DNA of 64,000 nt from Streptomyces sp. HD (GTDB lineage: Bacteria; Actinomycetota; Actinomycetes; Streptomycetales; Streptomycetaceae): assembly GCF_028369295.1 (NCBI RefSeq), contig NZ_JAQMYP010000022.1:62001-126000 (forward strand), in the 5' to 3' direction. Below are positions 52,284 to 60,964 of this stretch, in pieces (position 1 is the stretch's first letter; the number at the start of each line of letters is the position of its first letter). The translations under genes were made by a program, and so were the position numbers. The notes beneath the pieces were generated by a model. The model worked only from the letters and a program-made list of their open reading frames with translations, ran no database searches and was not told the origin of the DNA.

Positions 52284-53417
52284 TCAGCCCCTCTCCTCCG
52301 TGTTCACCGGCCGGTCGTTGCGCAATGCGGTGAAGAGCCGCTTCGCCTTCGCCGCGTCCCACTCCACGGCGCTGCCCTTCGACGTGCTGATGCCGGCGCC
52401 GGCCACGGGGACGTTGAGCTGCCTGCCGTCCCCGGACGAGACGCTCCGCATCGCCTGGAACAGCGACACGAGGGTGCGCAGTTCCATGTCCTTGTCCACC
52501 ACGAGGGTGTCGAGCGCCGCGCCCAGCAGGGGATACGCCCGGAACGGATTGAGCGCGGTGCCCGGTGTCGCCGCCTTGTGGGCGAGCGCGGCGAGGAACT
52601 TCTGCTGGTTCCTGCTGCGCCCCAGGTCGCCCTGGGCCTCCTGGTGCCGCTGGCGGACGAACGCGAGGGCCTGGGCGCCGTCCAGGGTGTGGCAGCCCTT
52701 GGTCAGGTCGAGACCCGACTTCTCGTCCCTGATGTTCCGGTCCACGCACATGTCGACGCCGCCGACGGCGTTCACGACCCCGACGAAGCCGCCGAAGCCG
52801 ATCTCCGCGTAGTGGTCGACGCGCAGGCCCGTGTTGAGTTCGACGGTCCGCACGAGCAGCCGCGCGCCGCCCAGGGAGTAGGCCGCGTTCAGCTTGTTCT
52901 TCGCCGGGCGGTACCGCTTTCCGGTGTCGGGGTCGAGGTACGACGGCAGGGTCACCCACGAGTCGCGGGGCAGGCTCACCAGCGTGGTGCCGTGGGCGCC
53001 GGTGTGCAGCAGCATCATCGAGTCGGTACGGCCGCCGCCACCTCCGCCGGCGTGCAGATCCTTCCTGTCCTGCTCGGACAGGCCGTCACGGTTGTCGGAG
53101 CCCACGATGAGGTACGTGGTCCCCTTCCCCTGCGGCGGACGGCCACCGGCCTCGCCGAGGTCGACCGCCCGGTCGAGCTCGACGTCGGCCCAGGCGTACG
53201 TGCCGCCGCCGGCGAGGAGCAGCGCCACGAGCAGCAGCGCCAGCAGGCGGGCGGTACGTCGGCGCCGACTGGGGCGTGTCCACGGGGGCCGCGTGCTGCG
53301 GGTGTGTCCACCGCCGGGCTGCGTCTCGTCCGGCCGGGTCCGGATCTGTTCCGTGTGCGCGACGACCTGACCCGTGATCACCCGGGACGTCCGTGTTTCC
53401 TCGTTCCAGTCACTCAC
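52284..53417 (-). CDS. LytR-CpsA-Psr (LCP) family protein
   Basis: 377 aa from GTG 53417, overlapping the GT2 gene stop (GTGA). Cytoplasmic N-terminus, one TM (LLALLLVALLLAGGGTYAWA), then LCP: YLIVGSDNRDG, GRTDSMMLLH, LVSLPRDSWVTLP (conserved Asp, Arg), KLNAAYSLGGARLLVRTVE, DMCVDRNIRD, ALAFVRQRHQ, DLGRSRNQQKFLAAL. These enzymes transfer undecaprenyl-linked glycopolymers to peptidoglycan. It probably attaches the polymer made by the neighbouring GT2 enzyme. Confidence 0.9.
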   Translation of the reverse strand: MSDWNEETRTSRVITGQVVAHTEQIRTRPDETQPGGGHTRSTRPPWTRPSRRRRTARLLALLLVALLLAGGGTYAWADVELDRAVDLGEAGGRPPQGKGTTYLIVGSDNRDGLSEQDRKDLHAGGGGGGRTDSMMLLHTGAHGTTLVSLPRDSWVTLPSYLDPDTGKRYRPAKNKLNAAYSLGGARLLVRTVELNTGLRVDHYAEIGFGGFVGVVNAVGGVDMCVDRNIRDEKSGLDLTKGCHTLDGAQALAFVRQRHQEAQGDLGRSRNQQKFLAALAHKAATPGTALNPFRAYPLLGAALDTLVVDKDMELRTLVSLFQAMRSVSSGDGRQLNVPVAGAGISTSKGSAVEWDAAKAKRLFTALRNDRPVNTEERG

Positions 53418-55516
53418 CTCGACGACAGCTCCCCTGCGGCGACCGGCTGCCTCAGCTGCTCCGCGGCGGCCGTACCCGCACGCTGCATGCGGTGCCACTT
53501 CAGCCGGGTGCCGCCCAGGAGGGCGAACACGGACTGGATCACGACCAGATACATCAGCTGCCGGTAGACGAAGAGCTGGAACGGCATCGACCACAGGGCG
53601 CGCAGCTTCTCCTTGTCGAGCCGCAACGCGTAACCGGCGCACAGCAGTTGAACGACGAGGAAGACGAGCCACACTCCGAGCGCCTGCACGGGATCGGTGA
53701 AGAGCAGCCCGTACAGCGCGAACAGGTCGACGACCGGGGCCATCAGCGGCAGGACCACCTGGAAGAGCATCAGATACGTCAGTCCGCGGCGCGCGAAGCG
53801 TCCGGCGGTGCCCACTTCGAGGGTGGCCCCGCGGTGCTTCCACATCGCCTGGAGCGTGCCGTAGCACCAGCGGTAGCGCTGCCGCCACAACTGCCGCAGC
53901 GAGGTGGGCACTTCGGTCCAGGCGATGGCCGACTCCTCGTAGACCACTCGCCAGCCGGCCCGCCACAGGGCCATCGTGAGGTCGGTGTCCTCGGCGAGGG
54001 TGTCCTCGCTGACCCCGCCGACGCCCATCAGCGCGTCCCGCCGGAAGGCGCCGATGGCTCCCGGAACCGTCGGCATGCACTCCAGCACCTCGAACATCCG
54101 CCGGTCGAGGTTGAAGCCGAAGACGTACTCCAGGTGCTGCCATCTGCCCAGCAGCCCGCGCCGGTTGCCGACCTTGGTGTTGCCGCTGACGGCGCCGACG
54201 GCCGGGTGCGCGAGCGGCTGGATGAGCCGGTAGAGGGCGTCGGGCTCGAAGACTGTGTCGGCGTCGACCATCACGACGATGTCGTACGAGGCGTGCGCCA
54301 GGCCGGTGTTGAGCGCGGCCGCCTTGCCCGAGTTGGGCTGCCGGATCACCCGCACCCGGTGGTCGTCGATCCAGGTCGCGAGGTCCGCCGTCTGATCCGT
54401 CGACCCGTCGTCGATCACGATGACTTCGATGTACGCATGCGTGGACGCGAGCAGCGAGCGGACGGTGGACTCGATGCCGGCCTCTTCGTTGTACGCCGGT
54501 ACGAGCACCGTCACCGGGGCGTTGACCTCCCGCAGCCAGGGCGAGCCGGGGCGGAACCGGGTCAGGCGCCGGACGTGGGCGCGGGCGAACACGGTCAGCA
54601 TCACCAGCCGCAGCACGCCCAGCAGGCCGAGGGCGAGCAGTACCCAGGTCATGGCGTTCGTGAAGGCGTGACCGGCGGTCGTGGTCCAGATCAGCGCCCT
54701 GCCCTGCCATCGTTCGGCGGTGGACACCCGGGTGTGGGCCGAGGGCGTGCCGAGCGCCTCCGTGACGGTGGTGAACCGGTCGGCGTGCGGGTTGCCGAGG
54801 AGGTCCTTCGTCTCCTCGTACGCCAGGTCCGTCTGGCTGAGCTGGCGGACCATGCCGTACTTCGGATCGCGGTCGGGCCGGTCCGCGGCGACCAGCACAT
54901 AGCCGTCCGCGGCGGCGCGGCGGGCCGCGGCCCACTCGGCGCCGCACAGCGTGTCCACCTGGGTGGTCAGCGGCATCCGCAGCAGGTCGGTGCGGATGCC
55001 CGCCGTACCGGCGAGGGTCTGCTGGGTGAGCGTCAGCTCCATCGCGGTGCGCACCCGCGACGAGGAACCGAGGTCGGCGCCGGTGTACGTGTTCGAGCCG
55101 ATCTCGTGGCCCTCGTCGAGGATCCGCCGCACCAGCTCGGGATGGCGGGCCGCCTGCGCGCCGTACAGGAAGAAGGTCGCGTGTGCGTGATGCCTGCGCA
55201 GCAGGTCGAGCAGGCGCGGGGTCCAGTAGGGGTCGGGGCCGCCGTCGTAGGTGAGGGCGACGGTACGTGCGGGCATGGCCGAGGACCTGATGTCGTCGTC
55301 TCCGCCGATGCTGCGCAGGACCGGACCGCTCTTGTCCACGGCCTCGGGCGCGGGCCTGGTGCAGGGGATCCGTGACTTGGCGGCGTCGACCTCATGGATG
55401 GTCCAGCCCTCGAAGAGCAGGGCGGCGAAGACGACGGTCAGGCTGAGCGCCAGCAGTCGCCAGTGCCGGCGGGGCTCGCGGGAACGGGCGTGCCGGCGTC
55501 GTACCGAGCGGCTCAC
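53414..55516 (-). CDS. fusion of degenerate NodB domain and GT2 membrane synthase
   Basis: 700 aa. TM1 at about 20-40, then an extracytoplasmic NodB-like domain whose motif 1 is TYDGGPDP (second Asp lost) and motif 2 SNTYTGADL (both metal His lost). TM at about 275-295, then a processive GT2: VLVPAYNEEAGIESTV, VIVIDDGSTDQTAD, MVDADTVFEPDAL, EDTDLTMAL, QLWRQRYRWCYGTLQAMW (QxxRW), followed by four TM helices. Makes a beta-linked polysaccharide. The deacetylase half probably binds but does not cleave. GTGA overlap with the LCP gene. Confidence 0.85.
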   Translation of the reverse strand: MSRSVRRRHARSREPRRHWRLLALSLTVVFAALLFEGWTIHEVDAAKSRIPCTRPAPEAVDKSGPVLRSIGGDDDIRSSAMPARTVALTYDGGPDPYWTPRLLDLLRRHHAHATFFLYGAQAARHPELVRRILDEGHEIGSNTYTGADLGSSSRVRTAMELTLTQQTLAGTAGIRTDLLRMPLTTQVDTLCGAEWAAARRAAADGYVLVAADRPDRDPKYGMVRQLSQTDLAYEETKDLLGNPHADRFTTVTEALGTPSAHTRVSTAERWQGRALIWTTTAGHAFTNAMTWVLLALGLLGVLRLVMLTVFARAHVRRLTRFRPGSPWLREVNAPVTVLVPAYNEEAGIESTVRSLLASTHAYIEVIVIDDGSTDQTADLATWIDDHRVRVIRQPNSGKAAALNTGLAHASYDIVVMVDADTVFEPDALYRLIQPLAHPAVGAVSGNTKVGNRRGLLGRWQHLEYVFGFNLDRRMFEVLECMPTVPGAIGAFRRDALMGVGGVSEDTLAEDTDLTMALWRAGWRVVYEESAIAWTEVPTSLRQLWRQRYRWCYGTLQAMWKHRGATLEVGTAGRFARRGLTYLMLFQVVLPLMAPVVDLFALYGLLFTDPVQALGVWLVFLVVQLLCAGYALRLDKEKLRALWSMPFQLFVYRQLMYLVVIQSVFALLGGTRLKWHRMQRAGTAAAEQLRQPVAAGELSSR

Positions 55517-56044
55517 ACCACGCTCCCTGGAGTGACGTTAATCACAGCCGATGCGGGGGCTGTCCGGCGGGAGCCGGGGGTGGCCGTGAGTGCTCCGAGA
55601 GCGGTGCGGACGGGGCGTCCGAGCTCGTGCCCGAGGATGCGTGAACCGGCGGAAGGTGTCGATCTGACTGCACGGACAGCGGCGAGTGCGGGGGCACTCC
55701 ACGTGCTCTTCACAGGGGTGTCGAGGATGTCTGCACCCGATGAAGGCGCGTGCGGTATCTGCTGATTTGTCTTCCGGCCGAGCTGTTGCATGGGCGGCGA
55801 GTGTAGTCATGGGTGATGCGGTGGGTGTGTCCGAAACAGACGGTCGGGCGCCGTGCCGCGCAGGGTGTGACGCTCGGCCCTGCCCGTGCGCTGGACTAGG
55901 TGGGTACGGGGAAGTGGGCCCTTGCGCCCCTCCCGAGGAAGCGGCTCTCCGGTGGGCCGCGCCCCGTCTTCACCGGCTGTTTTCAGCCACCCGGCCGATG
56001 TACGGTGCCGGGGCACCGAAGTCGGCAAAGGGAAGAACGGCCTT
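55517..56044. other. intergenic region
   Basis: 528 bases between the divergent GT2 and ferric-reductase-like genes. Frames here lack good starts and biased composition. No strong hairpin or repeat. Presumably holds two promoters; candidate -10 boxes cannot be distinguished. Confidence 0.55.
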
Positions 56045-57418
56045 GTGACGACGATCCAGCACAGCCGGGCGGGAAGACGGCAGGCCATGCGTCGGATCCG
56101 GCCGCGGCGTTCCCCCACGGCACCCCTGCTGGTGCTCGCCTGGACGGGTGCCGCCGCCGTGCTGTGGCTGTGGTGGCGGAACACCCCCGCCGTCGCCGGG
56201 ACCACCGCGGACCGGCTGGTGAACGCCGGCCGGATCACCGGACTGCTCGCCGGCTATGCGATCGCCCTGGTGATCGCCCAGATGGCGCGCGTCCCGGCCC
56301 TCGAACGCCGGGTCGGGTCCGACCGCGTGGTGCGCTGGCACGCGAGAAGCGGCCGCTACGCGCTGACCCTGACCCTCGCCCACGTCGCGCTGATCCTGTA
56401 CGGATACGCGCTGCAGGCGGACACCGACATCGTGGCCCAGACGGTCACCGTCGTCACCGACTACCCGAGGATGACCGAGGCGGCCGTCGGCACGCTCCTG
56501 CTGCTCCTGGTCGGCCTGGTGTCCGCCGGTGCCGTACGGCGCCGTATGCGCTACGAGCTCTGGTACTACCTGCACCTGCTCACCTACGCCGCGGTCTACC
56601 TCGCCTTCTGGCACCAGATCGCCACGGGCAGCGAGTTCGTCGGCGACGCCACCGCCCGCGCGGCCTGGTACGCCCTGTACGTCACGGTCGGCGCCCTGCT
56701 GTTGTGGTACCGCGTGCTCACCCCGGTGCGGCTGAATCTCCGGCACCGCATGCGGGTCGAGTCGGTGGTGCAGGAGGCGCCGGGTGTGGTCTCCGTACTG
56801 ATCCGCGGCCGGCGGCTGCACCGTCTGGGCGCCGAGGCGGGGCAGTTCTTCCGCTGGCGATTCCTCACCAAGGGCCTGCGCTGGAGCGCCAACCCCTACT
56901 CACTCTCGGCCCCGCCCCGCCCCGACCTGCTGCGGATCACCGTCAAGGCCGTCGGCGGGCACAGCGCGGCGCTGGCCGAGCTGCGGCCGGGCACGCGCGT
57001 GTGGGCGGAAGGGCCGTACGGCGCGATGACCGCGGCCCGCCGCAGCCGCGGCAAGGTACTGCTGCTCGCGGGAGGGGCCGGCATCACTCCGCTTCGGGCG
57101 CTGTTCGAGACGCTGCCCGGCGCACCCGGAGACCTGACGCTGCTCTACCGCGCCCGCACGGCGGAGGAACTGGCGCTGCGCGACGAACTGGAGGCGATCG
57201 CGGACGAGCGCGGGGCCCAGCTGCTGTACGCGGTCAACAGTACGGACGGGCGACGGCCCGCGATCACCGCGAAGATGCTGCGCCGGATCCTGCCGGACAT
57301 CGCGCGCCACGACGTGTACCTGTGCGGTCCGCCGGGACTGGCCGAGGAGTCGTACGCCGCACTCCGCGAGGCAGGGGTGCCGCACCGCCGTATCCACCAC
57401 GAGTCCTTCGAGTTCTGA
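56045..57418 (+). CDS. ferric-reductase-like transmembrane flavocytochrome with FNR domain
   Basis: 457 aa, GTG 56045 with AAGGGAAG upstream. Six TM helices with His pairs for heme (WHARSGRYALTLTLAHVALI, YYLHLLTYAAVYLAFWHQIA) then a ferredoxin-reductase-like half: FAD motif NPYSLSAP, RPGTRVWAEGPYGAMT, NAD(P) motif LLAGGAGITPLRAL, and CGPPGLAEESY. Moves electrons from NAD(P)H through heme to an outside acceptor. Followed at 47 bases by an FMN-binding protein gene. Confidence 0.88.
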   Translation: MTTIQHSRAGRRQAMRRIRPRRSPTAPLLVLAWTGAAAVLWLWWRNTPAVAGTTADRLVNAGRITGLLAGYAIALVIAQMARVPALERRVGSDRVVRWHARSGRYALTLTLAHVALILYGYALQADTDIVAQTVTVVTDYPRMTEAAVGTLLLLLVGLVSAGAVRRRMRYELWYYLHLLTYAAVYLAFWHQIATGSEFVGDATARAAWYALYVTVGALLLWYRVLTPVRLNLRHRMRVESVVQEAPGVVSVLIRGRRLHRLGAEAGQFFRWRFLTKGLRWSANPYSLSAPPRPDLLRITVKAVGGHSAALAELRPGTRVWAEGPYGAMTAARRSRGKVLLLAGGAGITPLRALFETLPGAPGDLTLLYRARTAEELALRDELEAIADERGAQLLYAVNSTDGRRPAITAKMLRRILPDIARHDVYLCGPPGLAEESYAALREAGVPHRRIHHESFEF

Positions 57419-57465
57419 GGCGGGCGAGCCGTGACACTTCGTACCGCTGATGCGCTGGTGCTCCC

Positions 57466-58077
57466 GTGAGGAAGAAGCATCCGTTCCGCCACGCGCTGCT
57501 GGCCACGGTCGGCACCGTCTCCGGCATCGTGCTGCTGCTCACGCTCAAACCGACCACGGACCCGTCGGCGGCGCAGGCGAAGCCGGCGATCACGACGCGT
57601 ACCACCGCGTCCGCGTCCCCGTCGGCGTCCGCGCACACCCCGTCCGCGTCGCCCTCGCCCTCGCCGTCGAAGACGCCCGAGAAGAAGCGCACCCCGTCCC
57701 CGCCCCCGTCGAGCAAGCAGCCGTCGCACACGGCGTCGGCCGCCCCCACGAGAACCGGCAGCGCCCCCTCCGCACCGAAGACCACCTCGGCCGCCCCCAC
57801 CACCCGCACCGTCACCGGGTCCACGGCCGAGACGAAGTACGGCCCGGTCCAGGTACGGATCACCGTCACCGGCAGCAGGATCACCGAGGCGACCGCCGTC
57901 CAGTCGCCCGACGAGACGGCGCGCAGCAGGGACATCAACTCCACGGCCGTCCCCCAGCTCAACCAGGAGACTCTGCAGGCACAGAGCGCGGACATCGACA
58001 CGGTGTCGGGCGCCACGTACACCAGCGCGGGCTACCGGCAGTCCTTGCAGAGCGCCCTGGACCGGGCCGGCGTCTGA
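57466..58077 (+). CDS. secreted FMN-binding domain protein
   Basis: 203 aa from GTG 57466. N-terminal TM/signal (LLATVGTVSGIVLLLTLKPT), Pro/Ser/Thr-rich stalk of about 80 residues, then an FMN-binding domain: TKYGPVQVRITVTGSRITEA, INSTAVPQLNQETLQAQSAD, DTVSGATYTSAGYRQSLQSA. The SGATYTS Thr is the position of covalent FMN attachment by ApbE-type enzymes in the family. Likely takes electrons from the flavocytochrome at the outer face of the membrane. Confidence 0.85.
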   Translation: MRKKHPFRHALLATVGTVSGIVLLLTLKPTTDPSAAQAKPAITTRTTASASPSASAHTPSASPSPSPSKTPEKKRTPSPPPSSKQPSHTASAAPTRTGSAPSAPKTTSAAPTTRTVTGSTAETKYGPVQVRITVTGSRITEATAVQSPDETARSRDINSTAVPQLNQETLQAQSADIDTVSGATYTSAGYRQSLQSALDRAGV

Positions 58078-58084
58078 CACGCGA

Positions 58085-58277
58085 GGGGACCTCCAGCGCC
58101 CGGCCGCTGGCGACGTTGGTCAGCGTGTAGGAGCCGTCGTTGTTCCGGCCGGCCGGCCACTGCTGGTTGGAGGCACCGCCGGCGTCCCACACCTGGAGCG
58201 GGGTGCCGTTGCCGTTGCGTCCCGCGGGCTCGTCGAGAACGCGTCCCGCGGACACGTTCGAGAGCGTGTAGACGGTG
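58085..58277 (-). pseudogene. ricin-type (CBM13) lectin fragment
   Basis: TVYTLSNVSAGRVLDEPAGR, NGTPLQVWDAGGASNQQWPA, GSYTLTNVASGRALEVPS form one repeat of a beta-trefoil carbohydrate-binding module. It begins at 58277, exactly where the PucR fragment ends, with no start codon or other domain. Confidence 0.7.
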
Positions 58278-58660
58278 CCTCAGCGCGGCCTCCACCTGGC
58301 GGGTCACCGGTGCGGTGTCGTCGTACGCCTCCGCGCCCTCGGCCACGGCGACGGCGTGCGCGCGGGACAGTACGAGGCCGAAGCGTTCGGCGCGTTCGGC
58401 GAGGCGTCCCAGGTCGCTGCGGCCGTAGAGCAGGTCGTCGATGAACTCCCGTCGCGCGGCCTCCTCTTCGCGTACGGCCAGGCGCTGGGCCCGCTCGTAT
58501 CCCTCGGCGAAGGCGTCGACGGCCTGCTCCACGGCGGCCAGCACGCTGTCGGCCGCATCCGGGGTGCGCGGCCAGGAGACGCGGGTGGCGGTGAGGTGGT
58601 CGCGTACGAGGCTGCGCAGACCGCGCCCCTCCTCCGCGGCCTGCTCACCCAGAGCACGGC
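58278..58660 (-). pseudogene. PucR/CdaR-type regulator fragment
   Basis: RALGEQAAEEGRGLRSLVRD, VSWPRTPDAADSVLAAVEQA, AQRLAVREEEAARREFIDDL, LYGRSDLGRLAERAERFGLV and APVTRQVEAAL match the middle of a PucR-like regulator. Neither N-terminal start nor C-terminal HTH is present; about 125 of some 400 residues remain. Confidence 0.65.
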
Positions 58661-58664
58661 GCCC

Positions 58665-58790
58665 GTCGAGCTCGTCCCGGGTCAGGCGACGCCCCGCTTC
58701 AGGGGCAAGGACGACCTGATCGCCGCGGTCATCGAGCGCAGCTTCGAGACCTGGTTGGCGGCCCTGGAGCCGACCCCCGACTGCCCGCCA
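58665..58790 (+). pseudogene. TetR-type regulator fragment
   Basis: FRGKDDLIAAVIERSFETWL, AALEPTPDCPP is the end of a TetR HTH and the first ligand-domain helix. On the opposite strand to its neighbours; no start. Abuts the PucR fragment within a few bases. Confidence 0.6.
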
Positions 58791-58794
58791 TTGC

Positions 58795-58950
58795 GTCGAA
58801 GCTCCAGGTGGCGCATGACCGACAGGTCCAGGTACAGAGGCAGCCCGTGGGAGCGCTCGACGATGATCCGGCGGACCGGTTCGTCGATCAGCGGCTGTCC
58901 TGGCCCGCGCCGGGGGAGACGCGGGCCAGGACCGCTTCTCACCTCGGGGA
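58795..58950 (-). pseudogene. NTPase (NB-ARC/STAND-like) fragment
   Basis: PLIDEPVRRIIVERSHGLPL, YLDLSVMRHLELRRNG matches the winged-helix portion after the ATPase core of STAND-type proteins. It ends inside the start of the next gene's 3' region (58939), on the same strand. Confidence 0.5.
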
Positions 58951-59925
58951 CTTTGCCCCCAAGGAGTTCAGAAGTGCGGCGCCCCGTTCGGTGTCGTCGA
59001 CGCTCACGGCGAATTCCTTGCCCCTGGCGCGGATGACGAGGCACTCGCCGCGCCGCAGCATTACGGTGGTCCCCAGCCCGCTCAGCCGGTACCCCCATCC
59101 GCCCACCTGCGCCGGTGTTCGTTCCTCGACGCGGGCCGATTCGATGTCCTGGACGGCCCACTGTCGCGCCGGCCAGCCCAGCGGGCCGAAGGACACCTTC
59201 ACACCCTCCTCGCTGACCCGCGCCTGCACCGAGGCGCAGCCGAGAACCAGAACCGAGGCGAGCGCGAACGGCGCCATGAGGATCAGAGCCGGAAGCGGAT
59301 CCGCCAGCCCTCCTACGGCGACGACGACAGCGGCCAGGGCCACAAGCCCCGTGACGGCGGAGGTCATCCGAAGCCACGGGTTGGATGTGCGGGAGAGCCA
59401 CACCAGTCGCTGGCCGCCAGGGATTTCCATACGAGGGCCGTCCGCCGCCTGGCCCGGCGTCTTGGGCCCGTGACGGGTCGCGAGCCAGGCGACCGCACCT
59501 GCCGTGGCCGCCACCACGACGGTCGCCACGACCCAGCCCGTCACCGAACCGGCCTCGCGCCAGTCGGACCGGTCGAGGTTCGCCCGTACGACCGACGCCT
59601 GCCCGCCGACCAGGAAGACGCCCCCTGCCGCCAGAGTGACGCCCGCCCAGCCACGTATCGCTCCTGCGGACTGCGGGCCTGTGCGCCGCAATCCGAACGC
59701 CGCCCCCGCAGCCAGCACGGACCAGATCAGAGCCGGGAAGACCGCTGCCCCCCACAGGGGCATGGAACTGTCGGGTTCCCCCGCCCCGCTCCAGTGCGTG
59801 GCCAGCCTCTCCGGCAACCGTCCGCCGGCGGCCACAGGCATGCCGACCAGCAACAGCAGGATCCCGGCGCACCACCCGACAAGTCCCCACGTGGTCCCGC
59901 CGCCACGGCCGGAGTCCTTGTTCAC
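58939..59925 (-). CDS. DUF1648-type membrane protein with PH-like C-terminal domain
   Basis: 328 aa from GTG 59925. Six or so TM helices; RLPERLATHWSGAGEPDSSM is the DUF1648 motif. The last 100 residues (VQARVSEEGVKVSFGPLGWP, RARGKEFAVSVDDTERGAAL) are PH-like. Widespread with YtrA-type regulators; the GTGA overlap with the upstream GntR gene fits that. Function unknown, possibly bacitracin/cell-wall stress related. Confidence 0.8.
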   Translation of the reverse strand: MNKDSGRGGGTTWGLVGWCAGILLLLVGMPVAAGGRLPERLATHWSGAGEPDSSMPLWGAAVFPALIWSVLAAGAAFGLRRTGPQSAGAIRGWAGVTLAAGGVFLVGGQASVVRANLDRSDWREAGSVTGWVVATVVVAATAGAVAWLATRHGPKTPGQAADGPRMEIPGGQRLVWLSRTSNPWLRMTSAVTGLVALAAVVVAVGGLADPLPALILMAPFALASVLVLGCASVQARVSEEGVKVSFGPLGWPARQWAVQDIESARVEERTPAQVGGWGYRLSGLGTTVMLRRGECLVIRARGKEFAVSVDDTERGAALLNSLGAKSPR

Positions 59926-60269
59926 GGAATCCCCCTGATCATCTCTATGAGGTCGGTCCTGCCGTAACCGAGGCGTGCCGCATCGGCCACCAGATCGGCC
60001 ACGCGATCCAGCAGTACGGAGCGCTGGTCCGCCCCGTCGGCCACCGTCACACCCCGGCCGCGCCGGAACTCCAGCACGCCCTCGTCGCGCAGCGTCCTGA
60101 GGCCGCGCAGGACGGTGTTGGCGTTGACGCCCAATGCCTGCGAAAGGTCACGCGCCGGGGGCAGCCGGTCCCCCGGACCGCACTCTCCCTCGGCGATGGC
60201 GCGCCGGATCGCGCCCGCCACCTGCTCGTGCAGGGGGCGATTGTCTGCGACATCCAGTCTCAGCAGCAT
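59922..60269 (-). CDS. YtrA-type GntR regulator
   Basis: 115 aa. GntR HTH at residues 10-70 (LHEQVAGAIRRAIAEGECGP, LPPARDLSQALGVNANTVLR) followed by a short two-helix tail (RVADLVADAARLGYGRTDLI) characteristic of YtrA. Usually represses an operon of membrane proteins. Operator candidate at 60273-60289. Confidence 0.88.
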   Translation of the reverse strand: MLLRLDVADNRPLHEQVAGAIRRAIAEGECGPGDRLPPARDLSQALGVNANTVLRGLRTLRDEGVLEFRRGRGVTVADGADQRSVLLDRVADLVADAARLGYGRTDLIEMIRGIP

Positions 60270-60272
60270 GAT

Positions 60273-60289
60273 GCTACTGACGTTAGCAC
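60273..60289. promoter_or_regulatory. YtrA-type operator candidate
   Basis: TGCTA-CTGACGT-TAGCA ends 4 bases before the GntR start codon. Location favours autorepression. Confidence 0.5.
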
Positions 60290-60414
60290 CATTGGCTTCA
60301 TGCGTGGTGGTGCGGCGCTGAGCATGACGGTCGAACGGCCACCCTTGGCCGGGGCTTGTCGCGATCTCCGACGCTTTCTCGACGCGCGGCGATCCCTGCC
60401 GCGCTGCCGCCGCC

Positions 60415-60589
60415 GACCGCAGTGGGTCAACTCGCGGTCATCGTCCTGATGTTCACCGGCCGCCTAGGCCCGATCACTCTCGCCTTCGCGCTCGCCCCTC
60501 GCGAGTGCGACCGCCGTTACACCCTGCCCGGGGATGACCCGCAGCCAAGGGGCGTGCACGTCGCCGACGTGAAGTGGCGGAGCGGGTGA
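60415..60589 (+). pseudogene. C-terminal fragment of a TrkH/KtrB potassium transporter
   Basis: VGQLAVIVLMFTGRLGPITL, AFALAPRECDRRYTLPGDDP resembles the last TM and tail of KtrB/TrkH. No start or upstream helices. The frame runs into the tRNA remnant and stops at 60589. Confidence 0.6.
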
Positions 60590-60623
60590 CGAGAACCGAA
60601 CTCGCGCTCTCAGCTTGGGAAGC
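60579..60623 (-). other. 3' half of tRNA-Gly(CCC); probable attachment-site remnant
   Basis: Minus strand GCTTCCCAAGCTGAGAGCGC, then GAGTTCGGTTCTCGTCACCC, GCTCC: anticodon loop with CCC, variable loop, T-arm (GCGAG/CTCGT) and the 3' acceptor strand CACCCGC plus T. The 5' acceptor and D-arm are missing: beyond the anticodon stem the sequence is unrelated. Integrases of pSAM2/SLP1 type use this part of tRNA genes as att. Confidence 0.7.
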
Positions 60624-60866
60624 GATGGCGCTTGCAGCGCTGGATACCTTCTGACCTGGGCATACGTGCTCTGGTGTGGAGCGCGGGAGCGCACGGTCGC
60701 ACCGCTGTTGACCATGGTTGACCCGCCTTACGGGCCCGCTACGGGCGCAGGACCGGGGAACGACGGTCGGAGTGCCTTCGCCGGAGCCGCTCCCTCGCCG
60801 GCTTCCGGGTTCCACCGGGTGGATTGCACTCTCGCCTGCCACGTCGTCGGGCGTAGGCTCAAAGGC

Positions 60867-60964
60867 ACCGAGGGCGCCTCGTGTGCCGGCTCACGCGCCG
60901 GTGCCGTTCTCGGCGAACGACGACGCCGGGCCGGACCCGTCCGGACCCGGGGCAGGGTTCGCCC
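60867..60964 (+). promoter_or_regulatory. conserved leader of GNAT-like gene, copy 2
   Basis: Matches 25064-25161. Hairpin CGTGTG-CCGGCT-CACGCG (60880-60897) pairs like copy 1 despite changes: one G-C pair becomes C-G and one T-A pair becomes T-G. Distance from hairpin to ATG is 67 against 68 bases. Confidence 0.6.

Noticed and set aside
53393..55375. 660-codon plus-strand open frame
   Set aside because: Shadow of the GT2 fusion gene.
60579..60623. Functional tRNA gene
   Set aside because: Acceptor 5' strand and D-arm are missing; cannot fold into a cloverleaf.
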